Positions 42,173 to 51,116 of a stretch of 64,000 nucleotides of DNA are shown piece after piece. The DNA is from Mesorhizobium sp. ORS 3359 (lineage in GTDB: Bacteria; Pseudomonadota; Alphaproteobacteria; Rhizobiales; Rhizobiaceae), in NCBI GenBank assembly GCA_000824845.1, contig CCNC01000143.1, positions 1 through 64,000 on the forward strand. Direction: 5' to 3'. Positions within the stretch are counted from its first letter, which is position 1. Every line of letters begins with the position of its first letter. Both the position numbers and the translations under genes were made by a program. The notes beneath the pieces were generated by a model. That model searched no databases. It was not told the DNA's origin and saw only the letters and a list, made by a program, of their open reading frames with translations.

Positions 42173-44086
42173 ATGAGCGGCGTGGCCGGCATCCTGCATA
42201 TCGACAACGGCAGACCCGCCGCGGCCAGCGACATCCAGCAGATGCTTTCGCGCATGCGCCATCGTGCCCGCGACGGCAGCTCATGGCGGGCGGAGGGCAG
42301 CGTGGCGCTCGGCCACGCCTGGCTCGACACGACCGGCGAGGACGGGCCCGGTCCGCTGGCGATGGCCGGCGGCAAGCTCGCCATCACCGCCGATTGCCGC
42401 CTGGACAATCGCGACGAGCTTCTGGCGCGGCTGGGCCTGCGCGACCGGTCGATTGCCGACGCGATGCTCATCATGCGCGCCTACCTGAAATGGGGCGAGG
42501 CCTGCCCGACCTACCTGCAAGGGGACTTCGCCTTCGCGATATGGGACCGCGAGCGCCAGGCCCTGTTTTGCGCGCGCGACCATTTCGGCGTCAAACCCTT
42601 CTACTATCATTCGACCGCAAGGCGCTTTGCTTTCGCCTCGGAGATCGGGCCGATCCTGGCGCTGGACGGCGTCGGCAGGCGCCTCAGCGAGCACCAGATT
42701 TCCGGTTTTCTCGCCGGCCTGCCGGACGATCCGCAGGCCACGCCCTACGCCGAAATCTTCCGCTTGCCGGCGCGACACAGCATGATGGTGGCGGGCCACG
42801 GGATTGCGCTGCGGCGCTACTGGCAGATCGAGCCGTCACAGCGGCCGCCGCGCGCTGACGCGGCCGAAGAATTCAGGCATCTCTTCGCGCAATCGGTGGA
42901 GAACCGAATGCGTGGCACGTCGGCTGTCGGCGCCATGCTGAGCGGCGGCCTCGATTCATCCTCGATCACATGCCTTGCAAGCCTCAGGGCAGCGGCGACA
43001 GGCGACCCGAAGCTCAAGACCTTCTCGCTGGTGTTCGACAAGGGCTCGTCCATGGACGAGAAGCCGTTCATCGATGCGGTGCTCGACGCCAATCCGCTCG
43101 ACGCCACGCTGATTGCCGTCGGCAATTACGCGCCCTTCGCCGAGTTCGAGCGCATCCTGAAGGAGCAGGAAGGCACGTTCCTGGCGCCCGGCCTGTCCTT
43201 GACGCGCGACCTTTACCGGACGGCGGGCGCAAAGGGCGTCAAGGTGCTGCTCGACGGGCATGGCGGCGACGAGGTCGTTTCGCAGGGCCACGGACACCTT
43301 CACGAGCTCGCCAATGCCGGAAGATGGCTGGAGCTGTGGCGCGAGTTGCGCAGCGCGGCCAACACCTATGGCGAGGGCATGCTTCCCCTCTATTTCAAAT
43401 TCCTGACCATCTATGGACCGGCCTGGCGGATCGCCAGGATGAGGGCGGCGGCCAAACGCCTTGTCCGCAAGGTGCGGCGCAGACCGGCGCAGGCGCCACG
43501 CGCCGCCTGGGCGGGTCTGGTCAATCCAGATCTTGCCGGGCGCACCGATCTTGCCGAACGCTTTCATCGCAGCGGCTACATGCCCGCCGCCGTCAGCGCC
43601 AGCGAAGCGCTGACGCATCGCTGGCTTCTGTCGACAGGGCTGGTGCCGCACGCTTTCGAAGTGCTCGACAAGGCCGCCGCCAATTTCGGCGTCGAGCCGC
43701 GCTATCCGTTCTGGGACAAGCCGCTCGTCGAATTCTGCCTGGCGCTGCCCGGCGAGGAAAAGCTCAAGGACGGTTTTGGCCGCCATGTGCTGCGCCGGGC
43801 CATGCAAGGCGTTCTGCCGCCCGCGGTGCAATGGCGGCGCGACAAGATCGATTTCACCGCCAACCTGGTCAATGGCATGCTTGGCAATCACCGAGAGCTT
43901 CTGGACAGGCTGCTTACATCGGACAGCGATCGGATCGCGCCCTATGTCAACCTGCCTGCAGTGGCCAAGGTCTATGACCGGATGCTGCGGCAGCCCGAGC
44001 AGACGACCCTGCCGGACGTCCAGCATGTGTGGCGTGCGGTTTCGCTGTCGCTGTGGCTGCGGCAAGTTCAGGGGAATCCCGCATGA
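42173..44086 (+). CDS. Lasso peptide cyclase C (asparagine-synthetase-like)
   Basis: This is a 637-residue macrolactam synthetase. The N-terminal glutamine-amidotransferase-like domain begins MSGVAGIL with Ser in place of the catalytic Cys2 of true asparagine synthetase, so it should not hydrolyse glutamine. GDFAFAIWDRERQALFCARDHFGVKPFYY is conserved. The ATP-pyrophosphatase domain has the PP-loop SGGLDSSS at 257-264 and LLDGHGGDEV. It adenylates the core Asp9 side chain and joins it to the Gly1 amine. The stop overlaps the kinase start by four bases. It is the only cyclase in the window. Confidence 0.9.
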   Translation: MSGVAGILHIDNGRPAAASDIQQMLSRMRHRARDGSSWRAEGSVALGHAWLDTTGEDGPGPLAMAGGKLAITADCRLDNRDELLARLGLRDRSIADAMLIMRAYLKWGEACPTYLQGDFAFAIWDRERQALFCARDHFGVKPFYYHSTARRFAFASEIGPILALDGVGRRLSEHQISGFLAGLPDDPQATPYAEIFRLPARHSMMVAGHGIALRRYWQIEPSQRPPRADAAEEFRHLFAQSVENRMRGTSAVGAMLSGGLDSSSITCLASLRAAATGDPKLKTFSLVFDKGSSMDEKPFIDAVLDANPLDATLIAVGNYAPFAEFERILKEQEGTFLAPGLSLTRDLYRTAGAKGVKVLLDGHGGDEVVSQGHGHLHELANAGRWLELWRELRSAANTYGEGMLPLYFKFLTIYGPAWRIARMRAAAKRLVRKVRRRPAQAPRAAWAGLVNPDLAGRTDLAERFHRSGYMPAAVSASEALTHRWLLSTGLVPHAFEVLDKAAANFGVEPRYPFWDKPLVEFCLALPGEEKLKDGFGRHVLRRAMQGVLPPAVQWRRDKIDFTANLVNGMLGNHRELLDRLLTSDSDRIAPYVNLPAVAKVYDRMLRQPEQTTLPDVQHVWRAVSLSLWLRQVQGNPA

Positions 44087-45057
44087 ACCTTCCGATCGCT
44101 TCCCTTGCGCGATCCGAGCCGCAAACGCCGGCGGCGAGCGAGCGTGTCCGCCGTTTCTACAAGGCCTACGGGCTGGTGATCGCCTCCGAGGTGGCCTTGC
44201 CGGAGCTGGAGCCGACGCGCCCGGCGACACCGGATCTGGAGATCGCGGTGGGGCGAGTCGATCTTCCCGGCCAGGCAACTCGGGACGCCACCGCCTTCCG
44301 GTTCGAGCCGACGCGCCAGTATCTTTCCTGGCAGGCGGTCGGCACGTTCTTGATCAGCGGCGCCAACCGCATCGATGTCGATCCGGCGCCAGGGGTCGAC
44401 GATCCGCTGCTCGCCTTTCCGCTGCTTGGGCCGGTGATGGCGCTCGCCCTGCATCAGCGCGGGCTGCTCGTCCTGCATGCCAGCGCCATTGAAGTCGGCG
44501 GCAAAAGCGTGATCTTCATGGGTGACAAGGGCGCCGGCAAATCGACAACGGCAGGCGCGATGATCCGCGCCGGCCATCGACTGCTCACCGACGATGTCGT
44601 GGCGCTGGATTTGTCCGACCCGGACCGGCCGATGATCCTGCCCGGATTCCCGCAGCTCAAGCTTGCGCCGGACGCGGCCGGCGCCATTCGCCTTGAGCAG
44701 GCGGAGGTGCGTCCGCAGGTGCATCCGCAGATCGACAAGGCGCAGCATCGGCTGCGTGACGGATTTGCGACCGAAGCGGTGCCGGTGTCGCGCATCTATG
44801 TGCTCGAGCGGAGCGTGCAGGCGGCTATCTCCCCGCTGTCCGGCGCAGCCGCGCTGCCGGCGATCATCAAATTCTCGTATATCACGCGGTTCGGCCGGCA
44901 GGCGCTGCCGGGCGATTTCGCCTCGATGCATCTCAGCCAATGCGCACAGATCGCTGGACGGGTCGGCATCAGCCGCCTCGAAGTGCCGGCCGGACTAGCC
45001 CGGATCGACGAAGCGGTCGCCGCGATCGATGCCGACCTGGCGTCTGGGACAAGGTGA
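44083..45057 (+). CDS. Lasso peptide kinase (HPr-kinase-like)
   Basis: This is a 324-residue kinase. LLVLHASAI (His132), the P-loop GDKGAGKST (147-155) and LLTDDVVAL (Asp170/171) form the HprK-type active site. Family members in Paenibacillus, Thermobacillus and sphingomonad lasso clusters phosphorylate the side chain of the C-terminal Ser. The precursor here ends in Ser, so this fits. It starts within the cyclase stop (ATGA) and ends nine bases before the exporter. The orphan kinase at 15.5 kb has the same layout but low identity. Confidence 0.87.
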   Translation: MNLPIASLARSEPQTPAASERVRRFYKAYGLVIASEVALPELEPTRPATPDLEIAVGRVDLPGQATRDATAFRFEPTRQYLSWQAVGTFLISGANRIDVDPAPGVDDPLLAFPLLGPVMALALHQRGLLVLHASAIEVGGKSVIFMGDKGAGKSTTAGAMIRAGHRLLTDDVVALDLSDPDRPMILPGFPQLKLAPDAAGAIRLEQAEVRPQVHPQIDKAQHRLRDGFATEAVPVSRIYVLERSVQAAISPLSGAAALPAIIKFSYITRFGRQALPGDFASMHLSQCAQIAGRVGISRLEVPAGLARIDEAVAAIDADLASGTR

Positions 45058-45065
45058 GCCGGGAC

Positions 45066-46958
45066 ATGGGCTGGTCCTCGAACCTTCGCCTGTCGCTGTT
45101 GCGGGACATCACCGGCTTCGGCGCCATGATGGCGCATGTCGGCGGGCGACGCACGGCGACGGCGCTGACCTTCCTGATCCTGGGCAGCCTCACCGAAGGC
45201 ATCTCGATCCTGCTACTCGTTCCGCTGTTGCGCCTGATCGGCAGGGCCGAACAGGATTACGCAGTTCGAGTGCCGGAAGCCTTGCATTGGCTGGTGCCCG
45301 GCGGAATGCTGTCGCTGGCGACGGTGCTCTGCCTGCTTGTCGCGCTGGTGGCGCTGCAGGCGATTTTCAACCGCTTCAAGTCGGTCTACATGGCGCGGCT
45401 GCTCTACGATTTCGTCAACCGCGTGCGCATGAACCTGTTCGAAAGCATCGGCCGGGCGCGCTGGGGTGTTTTTACCCGCATCCGCAGCTCCGATCTCGAT
45501 CACGCGCTGAACGGCGACGTCGACCGCGTGCAGGTAGCCGCCTTCTCGCTGCTGATGCTCACCCAGGCGACATTGCTTCTCACCGGCTATCTCGTGGTCT
45601 CGCTGTTCATCTCGCCGGTGATGACGTCCTTCGCCATCCTCATCGGCCTGGTGCTGCTGGTTGCGCTGCAGCCGTTCCGGGCACGCGCCAGCGCCTATGG
45701 CCGCACGCTGACCGGCCACCGCCAGGACCAGTATCGCACGGTCTCCGAGTTTCTCGGCGGCATCAAGGTCGCCAAGAGCCTCAATGTCGAGGCGAGCTAT
45801 TTCGCCGAGCTCGGCGCGACGCTGGACAGGATGAAGGCCGACAACATCGCCTTCGTGCGCAACTCTTCGCTCGGCACCGCCCTGTTCCAGATGGCGAGCG
45901 TGATCGGGCTCAGCCTCTTCATCTACATCGCGCTGGTCCGCTTCCGCCTTTCGCTTGCCGAGATCGTCGTGCTGCTCCTGGTCTTCATGCGGGTGGCGCC
46001 GCGCTTCATGGACATGCAGCTTCAAACCCAGCAGGTGCTGATCAACCTGCCGGCCTACTCTTCGATGCAAATCCTTCAGGCCCGCTTCGACGCCGAGCGC
46101 GAGCCGACCCAAAGCATGGCCGAACGAGGCGCGAGACTGTCGCTCGAGACCGGCCTCAATATCCGCGAGGTATCGTTCGCCTATGGCGAGGGTGACGCAA
46201 GGCCGGTGGTCAGCGATATCACCTTCGGCCTGCCTGCCGGCAAGGTGACGGCGCTGATCGGCCCTTCCGGTTCCGGCAAGAGCACGATCGCCGACATGCT
46301 GCTCGGCCTGCTCGAACCCACCAGCGGCCGGATCCTGGCCGACGGCGTGGAGATCAGCGCGCAAAATCGCAGGGCGTGGCGCGATCAGGTCGCCTATGTA
46401 CCGCAGGATGTGTTCCTGCTGCATGACACGATCGCAGCCAATCTTCGTCTTGCCGCGCCTGGGGCCGGCGACGAGGAGCTATGGGCTGCCCTGCGCAACG
46501 CCCATGCGGCCGATTTCGTGGAACGGTTGGCATCGCGGCTGGAGACGGTGGTGGGCGACCGCGGCGTCCGGCTTTCCGGCGGCGAGCGGCAGCGCATCGC
46601 CTTGGCGCGGGCGCTGCTGCGCAAGCCATCGCTTCTCATCCTCGACGAGGCGACGAGCGCGCTCGACTGGCAGAACCAGTCGCTGATCGCGCAATCGATC
46701 GAGGCTTTGCGCGGCCGGATGACGATTTTGACCATCGCGCACCGGCCGTCGATGATCGCCTTTGCCGACTGGGTCGTGGCCATCGAGAAAGGGCGCATCG
46801 TCGAGGTCGGACAGTATCGGCGGTTGAAGGCAAAAGCCGGCAGCCGGCTGGCCAGGATGCTGTCCGGTGAGCAGCCAGGGCAGGAGACCACGCCATCGGT
46901 CGAGATCGCGCAGGACCCTCAGACCGGACGGTCAGTGGAGGCTGCGTCTGGCGCTTAG
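45066..46958 (+). CDS. Lasso peptide ABC exporter D
   Basis: This is a 630-residue half-transporter: an N-terminal six-helix membrane domain (TALTFLILGSLTEGISILLLVPLLRLI, MLSLATVLCLLVALVALQAIF and others) fused to an ATPase with Walker A GPSGSGKSTIAD, signature LSGGERQRIALARALLRKP and Walker B LLILDEATSALD. No C39 peptidase domain is present, in line with leader removal by B2. It exports the mature peptide and usually confers self-immunity. The ATG at 45066 is preferred; a GTG at 45054 overlapping the kinase stop is possible. Its last 27 bases overlap exoX in antisense. Confidence 0.9.
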   Translation: MGWSSNLRLSLLRDITGFGAMMAHVGGRRTATALTFLILGSLTEGISILLLVPLLRLIGRAEQDYAVRVPEALHWLVPGGMLSLATVLCLLVALVALQAIFNRFKSVYMARLLYDFVNRVRMNLFESIGRARWGVFTRIRSSDLDHALNGDVDRVQVAAFSLLMLTQATLLLTGYLVVSLFISPVMTSFAILIGLVLLVALQPFRARASAYGRTLTGHRQDQYRTVSEFLGGIKVAKSLNVEASYFAELGATLDRMKADNIAFVRNSSLGTALFQMASVIGLSLFIYIALVRFRLSLAEIVVLLLVFMRVAPRFMDMQLQTQQVLINLPAYSSMQILQARFDAEREPTQSMAERGARLSLETGLNIREVSFAYGEGDARPVVSDITFGLPAGKVTALIGPSGSGKSTIADMLLGLLEPTSGRILADGVEISAQNRRAWRDQVAYVPQDVFLLHDTIAANLRLAAPGAGDEELWAALRNAHAADFVERLASRLETVVGDRGVRLSGGERQRIALARALLRKPSLLILDEATSALDWQNQSLIAQSIEALRGRMTILTIAHRPSMIAFADWVVAIEKGRIVEVGQYRRLKAKAGSRLARMLSGEQPGQETTPSVEIAQDPQTGRSVEAASGA

Positions 46959-47204
46959 CTTTTCGCCGTCGGCGACCTTGTTCAGGATTGTGCCGCGGTC
47001 GGCTTCGCGGATCTTGTCGGCCGAAGTCGGCGTTGCCCTGCCGATCATGGCGAAGACCAGAAGGAAATAGCCTGCTTGGATGATCACGGCGCAAACGATG
47101 GCACGCAAGAGGATGGTGCCCGCCGACGCGCCGTCGAAATAGGACCAGCCGATGACGATCGCCAGCGCGAACATCATGCCTATGATGAATTTTGGCAGAG
47201 ACAT
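46932..47204 (-). CDS. exoX: Exopolysaccharide production repressor ExoX
   Basis: This is a 90-residue inner-membrane protein of the SyrA/ExoX/PsiA family: MSLPKFIIGMMFALAIVIGW, then a second helix ILLRAIVCAVIIQAGYFLLVFAMIG, followed by a polar tail. ExoX lowers succinoglycan synthesis post-translationally by acting on ExoY. Its place beside exoY, divergent from it, repeats the S. meliloti arrangement. The ATG at 47204 is used; an ATG at 47234 would add ten residues. The 3' end overlaps the lasso exporter gene by 27 bp. Confidence 0.85.
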   Translation of the reverse strand: MSLPKFIIGMMFALAIVIGWSYFDGASAGTILLRAIVCAVIIQAGYFLLVFAMIGRATPTSADKIREADRGTILNKVADGEKLSARRSLH

Positions 47205-47811
47205 GTTCGCCGGCCTCTCAACCGAGACGAGCATGCAGAAGCTGCGACTTACCCACCCGCGTAACTCCCCGTTGCGCCAAAGAACTCTTTCTGGCTGCCC
47301 AATCCGGCCGGTTGCTTCCGGCCTTCCTTACCCATGCAGACTATGACAGGAACAATTTGCGACTCTATTAAGGCGGGCTGATCGGAGCAAGGCCCGGCAG
47401 GTATGGTTTCCAACGATTTTACGAGATCGACTCTGCCATGGTGCGTCGCACACTGCGGCTTGAGCGGCTATTCAATGCCGCCCCTTTCGTTTCAGTAAAA
47501 CCCACGACTTTGAATAGTATTTTATCTGAATAACTTACCGTTGCGAGTGCTTTTGGCGTCATGCAACCGCGTTTCGTCTGCAGCAAAGAACGGACTGTCC
47601 AAAAAAGGCCCGAAAGGCGGACTACATTTTCATGGTTTTCTATCAGCTTGTCATAAACGCGCCACAAAGGTGAAAATTTGGGCAGGGAAGGTTTATTATT
47701 TAGTCAATTCATGACGTGAACATTTCAGCGCGATGGGAAATTGTGTGTTGCGCTGCAGCATTTTTTTGATATCTTGCCGTAAACCATCCGTTCAACGTAT
47801 GGAGCTTCTGC
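47205..47811. promoter_or_regulatory. exoX-exoY divergent control region
   Basis: About 600 bases with no convincing gene, and more AT-rich than its surroundings. A short GGCCGG/CCGGCC hairpin lies at 47306-47323. The strong palindrome at 47746 is listed separately. An open frame on the minus strand (47419-47667) shows no family features. Long gaps between exoX and exoY are normal in rhizobia because exoY is heavily regulated. Confidence 0.6.
47746..47760. promoter_or_regulatory. Repeated palindrome TGTTGCGCTGCAGCA upstream of exoY
   Basis: This strong copy of the 15-bp dyad is 51 bp before the exoY start and is followed by a T-run (TTTTTTTGATATC), the same pattern of a dyad then T-rich DNA seen at 28377 and 32736. 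It would place the committed step of EPS synthesis under the shared regulator. Confidence 0.68.
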
Positions 47812-48489
47812 ATGAGGGATGTCGCCAAGTCGGCTAATGCGGGTTTTGCGCAGGTCGGCGTTGATTTTCCACCCCCCATCGGCGGTCTGCTCAAACGCAG
47901 CTTCGATATCGTCGGTTCCCTGTCAGGGCTGGTTCTGCTCAGCCCGCTTTTCCTGATGGTCGCCTTGCTGGTCAAGCTTTCGGACAACGGTCCGATCTTC
48001 TACGGCCACAAGCGAATCGGCCGTGGCGGCAGGATTTTCTCCTGCCTCAAATTCCGCACCATGGTGCCGGACGGCGAGCGCGTGCTTGCCGCCTATCTGG
48101 CGGCCAATCCGGAAGCCAACGCCGAATGGATCGCGACGCGCAAGCTGAAGAACGATCCGCGCGTCACCCGCGTCGGCGCGGTGCTTCGCAAGCTCAGCCT
48201 CGACGAGCTGCCGCAGATCCTCAACATCCTGCAGGGTGACATGAGCCTTGTCGGCCCGCGCCCGGTCGTGCGCGACGAGCTGGAAATCTATGGCAGCGCC
48301 GCCGTCTATTACCTCAAGTCACGTCCCGGTCTCACCGGGCTGTGGCAGGTGAGCGGCCGCAACGACGTATCCTATGACACGCGGGTCGCCTTCGATCGCC
48401 ACTATGTCGAGAACTGGTCGTTGTTCGAGGACATTCGCATCATCTTCAAGACAGTTCCTGCCGTGTGGATGTCGCGCGGCAGCTATTGA
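47812..48489 (+). CDS. exoY: Undecaprenyl-phosphate sugar-1-phosphate transferase ExoY
   Basis: This is a 225-residue bacterial sugar transferase. One N-terminal helix (FDIVGSLSGLVLLSPLFLMVALLVKLS) anchors a cytoplasmic catalytic domain with KFRTMVPDGE, RKLSLDELPQILNILQGDMSLVGPRPV and the ending RPGLTGLWQVSGRND, all signatures of the WcaJ/ExoY family. It transfers galactose-1-phosphate (or glucose-1-phosphate) from UDP-sugar to the lipid carrier and starts the repeat unit. It is the likely target of ExoX inhibition. It heads the exoYFZQ run. Confidence 0.93.
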   Translation: MRDVAKSANAGFAQVGVDFPPPIGGLLKRSFDIVGSLSGLVLLSPLFLMVALLVKLSDNGPIFYGHKRIGRGGRIFSCLKFRTMVPDGERVLAAYLAANPEANAEWIATRKLKNDPRVTRVGAVLRKLSLDELPQILNILQGDMSLVGPRPVVRDELEIYGSAAVYYLKSRPGLTGLWQVSGRNDVSYDTRVAFDRHYVENWSLFEDIRIIFKTVPAVWMSRGSY

Positions 48490-48562
48490 CCGGAACTATC
48501 GACCAACAGGCCTGCCCCGCGGCAACAGGGGCAGGCATCCGGCAGTGATCTCATTCGGGCGG

Positions 48563-49867
48563 ATGGGGCCAAAGCGGATCGGAAACGTTCATTTGACAAA
48601 AGACCTCTTCGGACTGTCTTTCGCCTGCAGTCTCATATCTCGGACACCAGCCCGCGTCGCGGGCTTCTTGCTTGCGGCGTCACTGGCCATGCCGCAATTC
48701 GCCGCCGCCGGCGACTATCAGCTCGGCCCGCAGGACAAGCTCAACATCCGCGTCGCCGAATGGCAGACGGTCGACGGCACGTTCCGCGACTGGTCGGCCG
48801 TCAATGGCGAATATTCGGTCGGTCCGGGCGGGACGCTCTCGGTGCCGTTCGTCGGCGACATTCAGGCCGCCGGCAAGACGACGGCCGAGATCGCCTCGGC
48901 GATCGGGCTCGCGCTGCAGCGTAAGCTGGCGCTGCCCGACAAGCCGGAAGCCTCTGTCGAGATGGCACAGTTCCGGCCGTTCTACATTTCGGGCGAAGTC
49001 CAGAATCCCGGCCAGTTTCCCTTCGTGCCCGATCTGACGGTGCTCAAGGCAATCAGCATCGCCGGCGGCATTCGGCGCAATGCCGACAACGGCCTGCAGA
49101 TCGAAAAGGATCTGATCACCGCCAAGGGCAGCTATGACATCTATGACGACCAGCGCTTACGGCTGATGGTCAGGCGAGCCCGCATCGACGCCGACCTGGC
49201 GGGGAAAACGACTTTCGAGGTGCCTCAGGAAATCCAGGGCGATCCGAGATTACCGACCATCGTCGCCGACGAAACGGCGATCCTGGTTTCCGACCAGAAG
49301 TCGCTGAAGCTGAAGCTCGATGCGCTCGACCAGCTGAAGGGTGTTCTGCAGTCGGAAATCGAATCGCTGCAAAAAAAGATCGCCAACCAGCAGAAGCAGG
49401 TCGATCTGGCGGAGCAGCAGGCAAACAGCATCGGTCCGCTGGCGCAGAAAGGCCTGATTGCCAATGCGAGATTGCTTTCCTCGCAGCAGACGGTCGCCGA
49501 CCTGCAAGGCAAGATCCTGGACTACGAGACGGCTATCCTCACCGCCAAGCAGTCGATCAGCAAGGCAGAGCAGGACGCCATCGATGCCCGTAACACGCTG
49601 GGTTCGAGCCTCACTGCCGATCGGCAGCAAACGGAGACGAACCTCAACGAGGCGGCCTTGAGGGTCGGCATGCAGAAGGGCCTGATCGCTCAGGCGTCGG
49701 ATCCAGCAACGACCGCCGCCCTCACCGGCAGCCAAGAGCCGCCCCTGCTCTATTCGCTGGTGCGGGTCGCCGACGGCAAGACGAGCGAGATCGAGGCCAA
49801 GGAAGACACGCCTGTGCTGCCGGGCGACGTGATCAAGGTGAAGCTGGCGCCGACGACCAGCCAGTAG
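48563..49867 (+). CDS. exoF: Periplasmic polysaccharide export protein ExoF
   Basis: This is a 434-residue protein. A signal sequence (RVAGFLLAASLAMPQFAAAG, about residues 32-51) leads to a polysaccharide export (Wza-like) domain GDYQLGPQDKLNIRVAEW and an SLBB-like segment FYISGEVQNPGQFPFVPDLTVLKAISIAGG. A long helical coiled-coil region (about 230-370, with LKGVLQSEIESLQKKIANQQKQVDLAEQQ) and a final PGDVIKVKL strand follow. S. meliloti ExoF has 421 residues. It works in export together with ExoP. The start is uncertain (ATG 48563); an in-frame TTG about 30 bases later is possible. Confidence 0.88.
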   Translation: MGPKRIGNVHLTKDLFGLSFACSLISRTPARVAGFLLAASLAMPQFAAAGDYQLGPQDKLNIRVAEWQTVDGTFRDWSAVNGEYSVGPGGTLSVPFVGDIQAAGKTTAEIASAIGLALQRKLALPDKPEASVEMAQFRPFYISGEVQNPGQFPFVPDLTVLKAISIAGGIRRNADNGLQIEKDLITAKGSYDIYDDQRLRLMVRRARIDADLAGKTTFEVPQEIQGDPRLPTIVADETAILVSDQKSLKLKLDALDQLKGVLQSEIESLQKKIANQQKQVDLAEQQANSIGPLAQKGLIANARLLSSQQTVADLQGKILDYETAILTAKQSISKAEQDAIDARNTLGSSLTADRQQTETNLNEAALRVGMQKGLIAQASDPATTAALTGSQEPPLLYSLVRVADGKTSEIEAKEDTPVLPGDVIKVKLAPTTSQ

Positions 49868-49985
49868 CGTCGCCGGCCACGGCTTGCACGCAGCGAACCG
49901 AGGAACGGAGGCGGGAGGGACATGTCAGGCTCGTCCGCGTCACGGCGGGGCGGGCGATCTGTTTTGGACCGCTTGAAGGCATAAC

Positions 49986-51077
49986 ATGCAGCCCGCAGCC
50001 CCGCGTCACGTGTATCTGAACCTCGACGCCATCCGCGGCGTGGCGGCGATCAGCGTCATGCTCTATCACTTCTCGCCGTTCCTGGCCGACGGCAAGGTGC
50101 TGCCGTCGAGCTATCTCGCGGTCGACCTTTTCTTCCTGCTGAGCGGCTTCGTCATAGCGCATGCCTATGACCGCAAGATCGAGAACGGCATGGGCTTCGG
50201 CTCGTTCGTGGCGATCCGCCTGATCCGGCTTTATCCGCTTTATCTCGCCGGCACGCTGCTCGGCTTCTTCTATCTGCTGATCAAGAACAGGCTGATGCCG
50301 GCCGAGTACATGCCGCTGTCCGAGATCGGCCTGCAGCTGACGACAGGCATGTTCTTCATCCCGCTGGTCAGCGACGCCTATCACACGATCTTCCCGCTCA
50401 ACCCCGCTTCGTGGTCGCTGTTCTTCGAGCTGATCGTCAACATCGCCTATGTCGCGGTGTTCGTCCTTTTGTCGCGGCGCGTGCTGATGGGGATCGTCTT
50501 CGTCAGCCTCGTCCTGCTCGTCGCGGCCTCTGTTTTCGCCGGCACGCTGGATTTCGGCATGACCGGCAAGACCATCGTCAGCGGGCTGCCGCGCGTCACC
50601 TTCTCGTTCTTCCTCGGAGTGCTGCTTTGCCGCTCCATGGCGCGCTGGCAGGGCAGCGTCGGCTTCCTGCGGCGCGGCTTGTGGGTCGAAGGCGCGATCC
50701 TGCTCACGCTTGCCGTCTTCGCCATCGCACCGGCCGGCGGTGCGCGCGTTGTCTACGATCTTGCGGCAATCGTCATCGTCTTCCCAATCATGGTGGCGAC
50801 CGGCGCGGTGGCGCCGACCGCACCGCTTCTGTCAGGCTTCTATGGCTGGCTCGGGCGGATTTCCTACCCGATCTACATCATCCACACGCCGATGCTGATG
50901 ATCATCGCCGGAGCCGGCAAGGCTTTCTCCATCGATCCTTTCGCGCACCATCCCTGGTTCGGTATCGTCATGGCGGTCTCGGTCGTCGTGATCGCGGACA
51001 TCGCCACGCGCATTTATGACGAGCCGGTGCGGCGCTTCCTGCAGCGGCAGATGCAGCGCGCGCGAGCCATGGCTTAG
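49986..51077 (+). CDS. exoZ: Acyltransferase family 3 protein, ExoZ-like
   Basis: This is a 363-residue multi-helix membrane O-acyltransferase. The motif LNLDAIRGVAAISVMLYHF with R-x7-H at the first helix is typical of the family, as are the roughly ten helices through VVVIADIATRIYDEPVRRFL. ExoZ acetylates succinoglycan. The gene lies 118 bp after exoF and before the polymerase; in S. meliloti the order is exoQ-exoZ, so the two are swapped here. The symbol is given by context and family. The acyl donor was not determined. Confidence 0.82.
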   Translation: MQPAAPRHVYLNLDAIRGVAAISVMLYHFSPFLADGKVLPSSYLAVDLFFLLSGFVIAHAYDRKIENGMGFGSFVAIRLIRLYPLYLAGTLLGFFYLLIKNRLMPAEYMPLSEIGLQLTTGMFFIPLVSDAYHTIFPLNPASWSLFFELIVNIAYVAVFVLLSRRVLMGIVFVSLVLLVAASVFAGTLDFGMTGKTIVSGLPRVTFSFFLGVLLCRSMARWQGSVGFLRRGLWVEGAILLTLAVFAIAPAGGARVVYDLAAIVIVFPIMVATGAVAPTAPLLSGFYGWLGRISYPIYIIHTPMLMIIAGAGKAFSIDPFAHHPWFGIVMAVSVVVIADIATRIYDEPVRRFLQRQMQRARAMA

Positions 51078-51116
51078 CGCGGCTCACTCAAGAGGGCTCA
51101 ACGGACAAAATCCGGC

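Noticed and set aside
47419..47667. 82-codon minus-strand frame in the exoX-exoY gap
   Set aside because: AT-rich regulatory DNA, no recognisable motif or ribosome-binding site; more likely chance.
47650..47680. TTGTCATAAACGCGCCACA as a possible PhoB box upstream of exoY
   Set aside because: Only the first half resembles CTGTCAT; the second half-site is poor, so phosphate control is not claimed.
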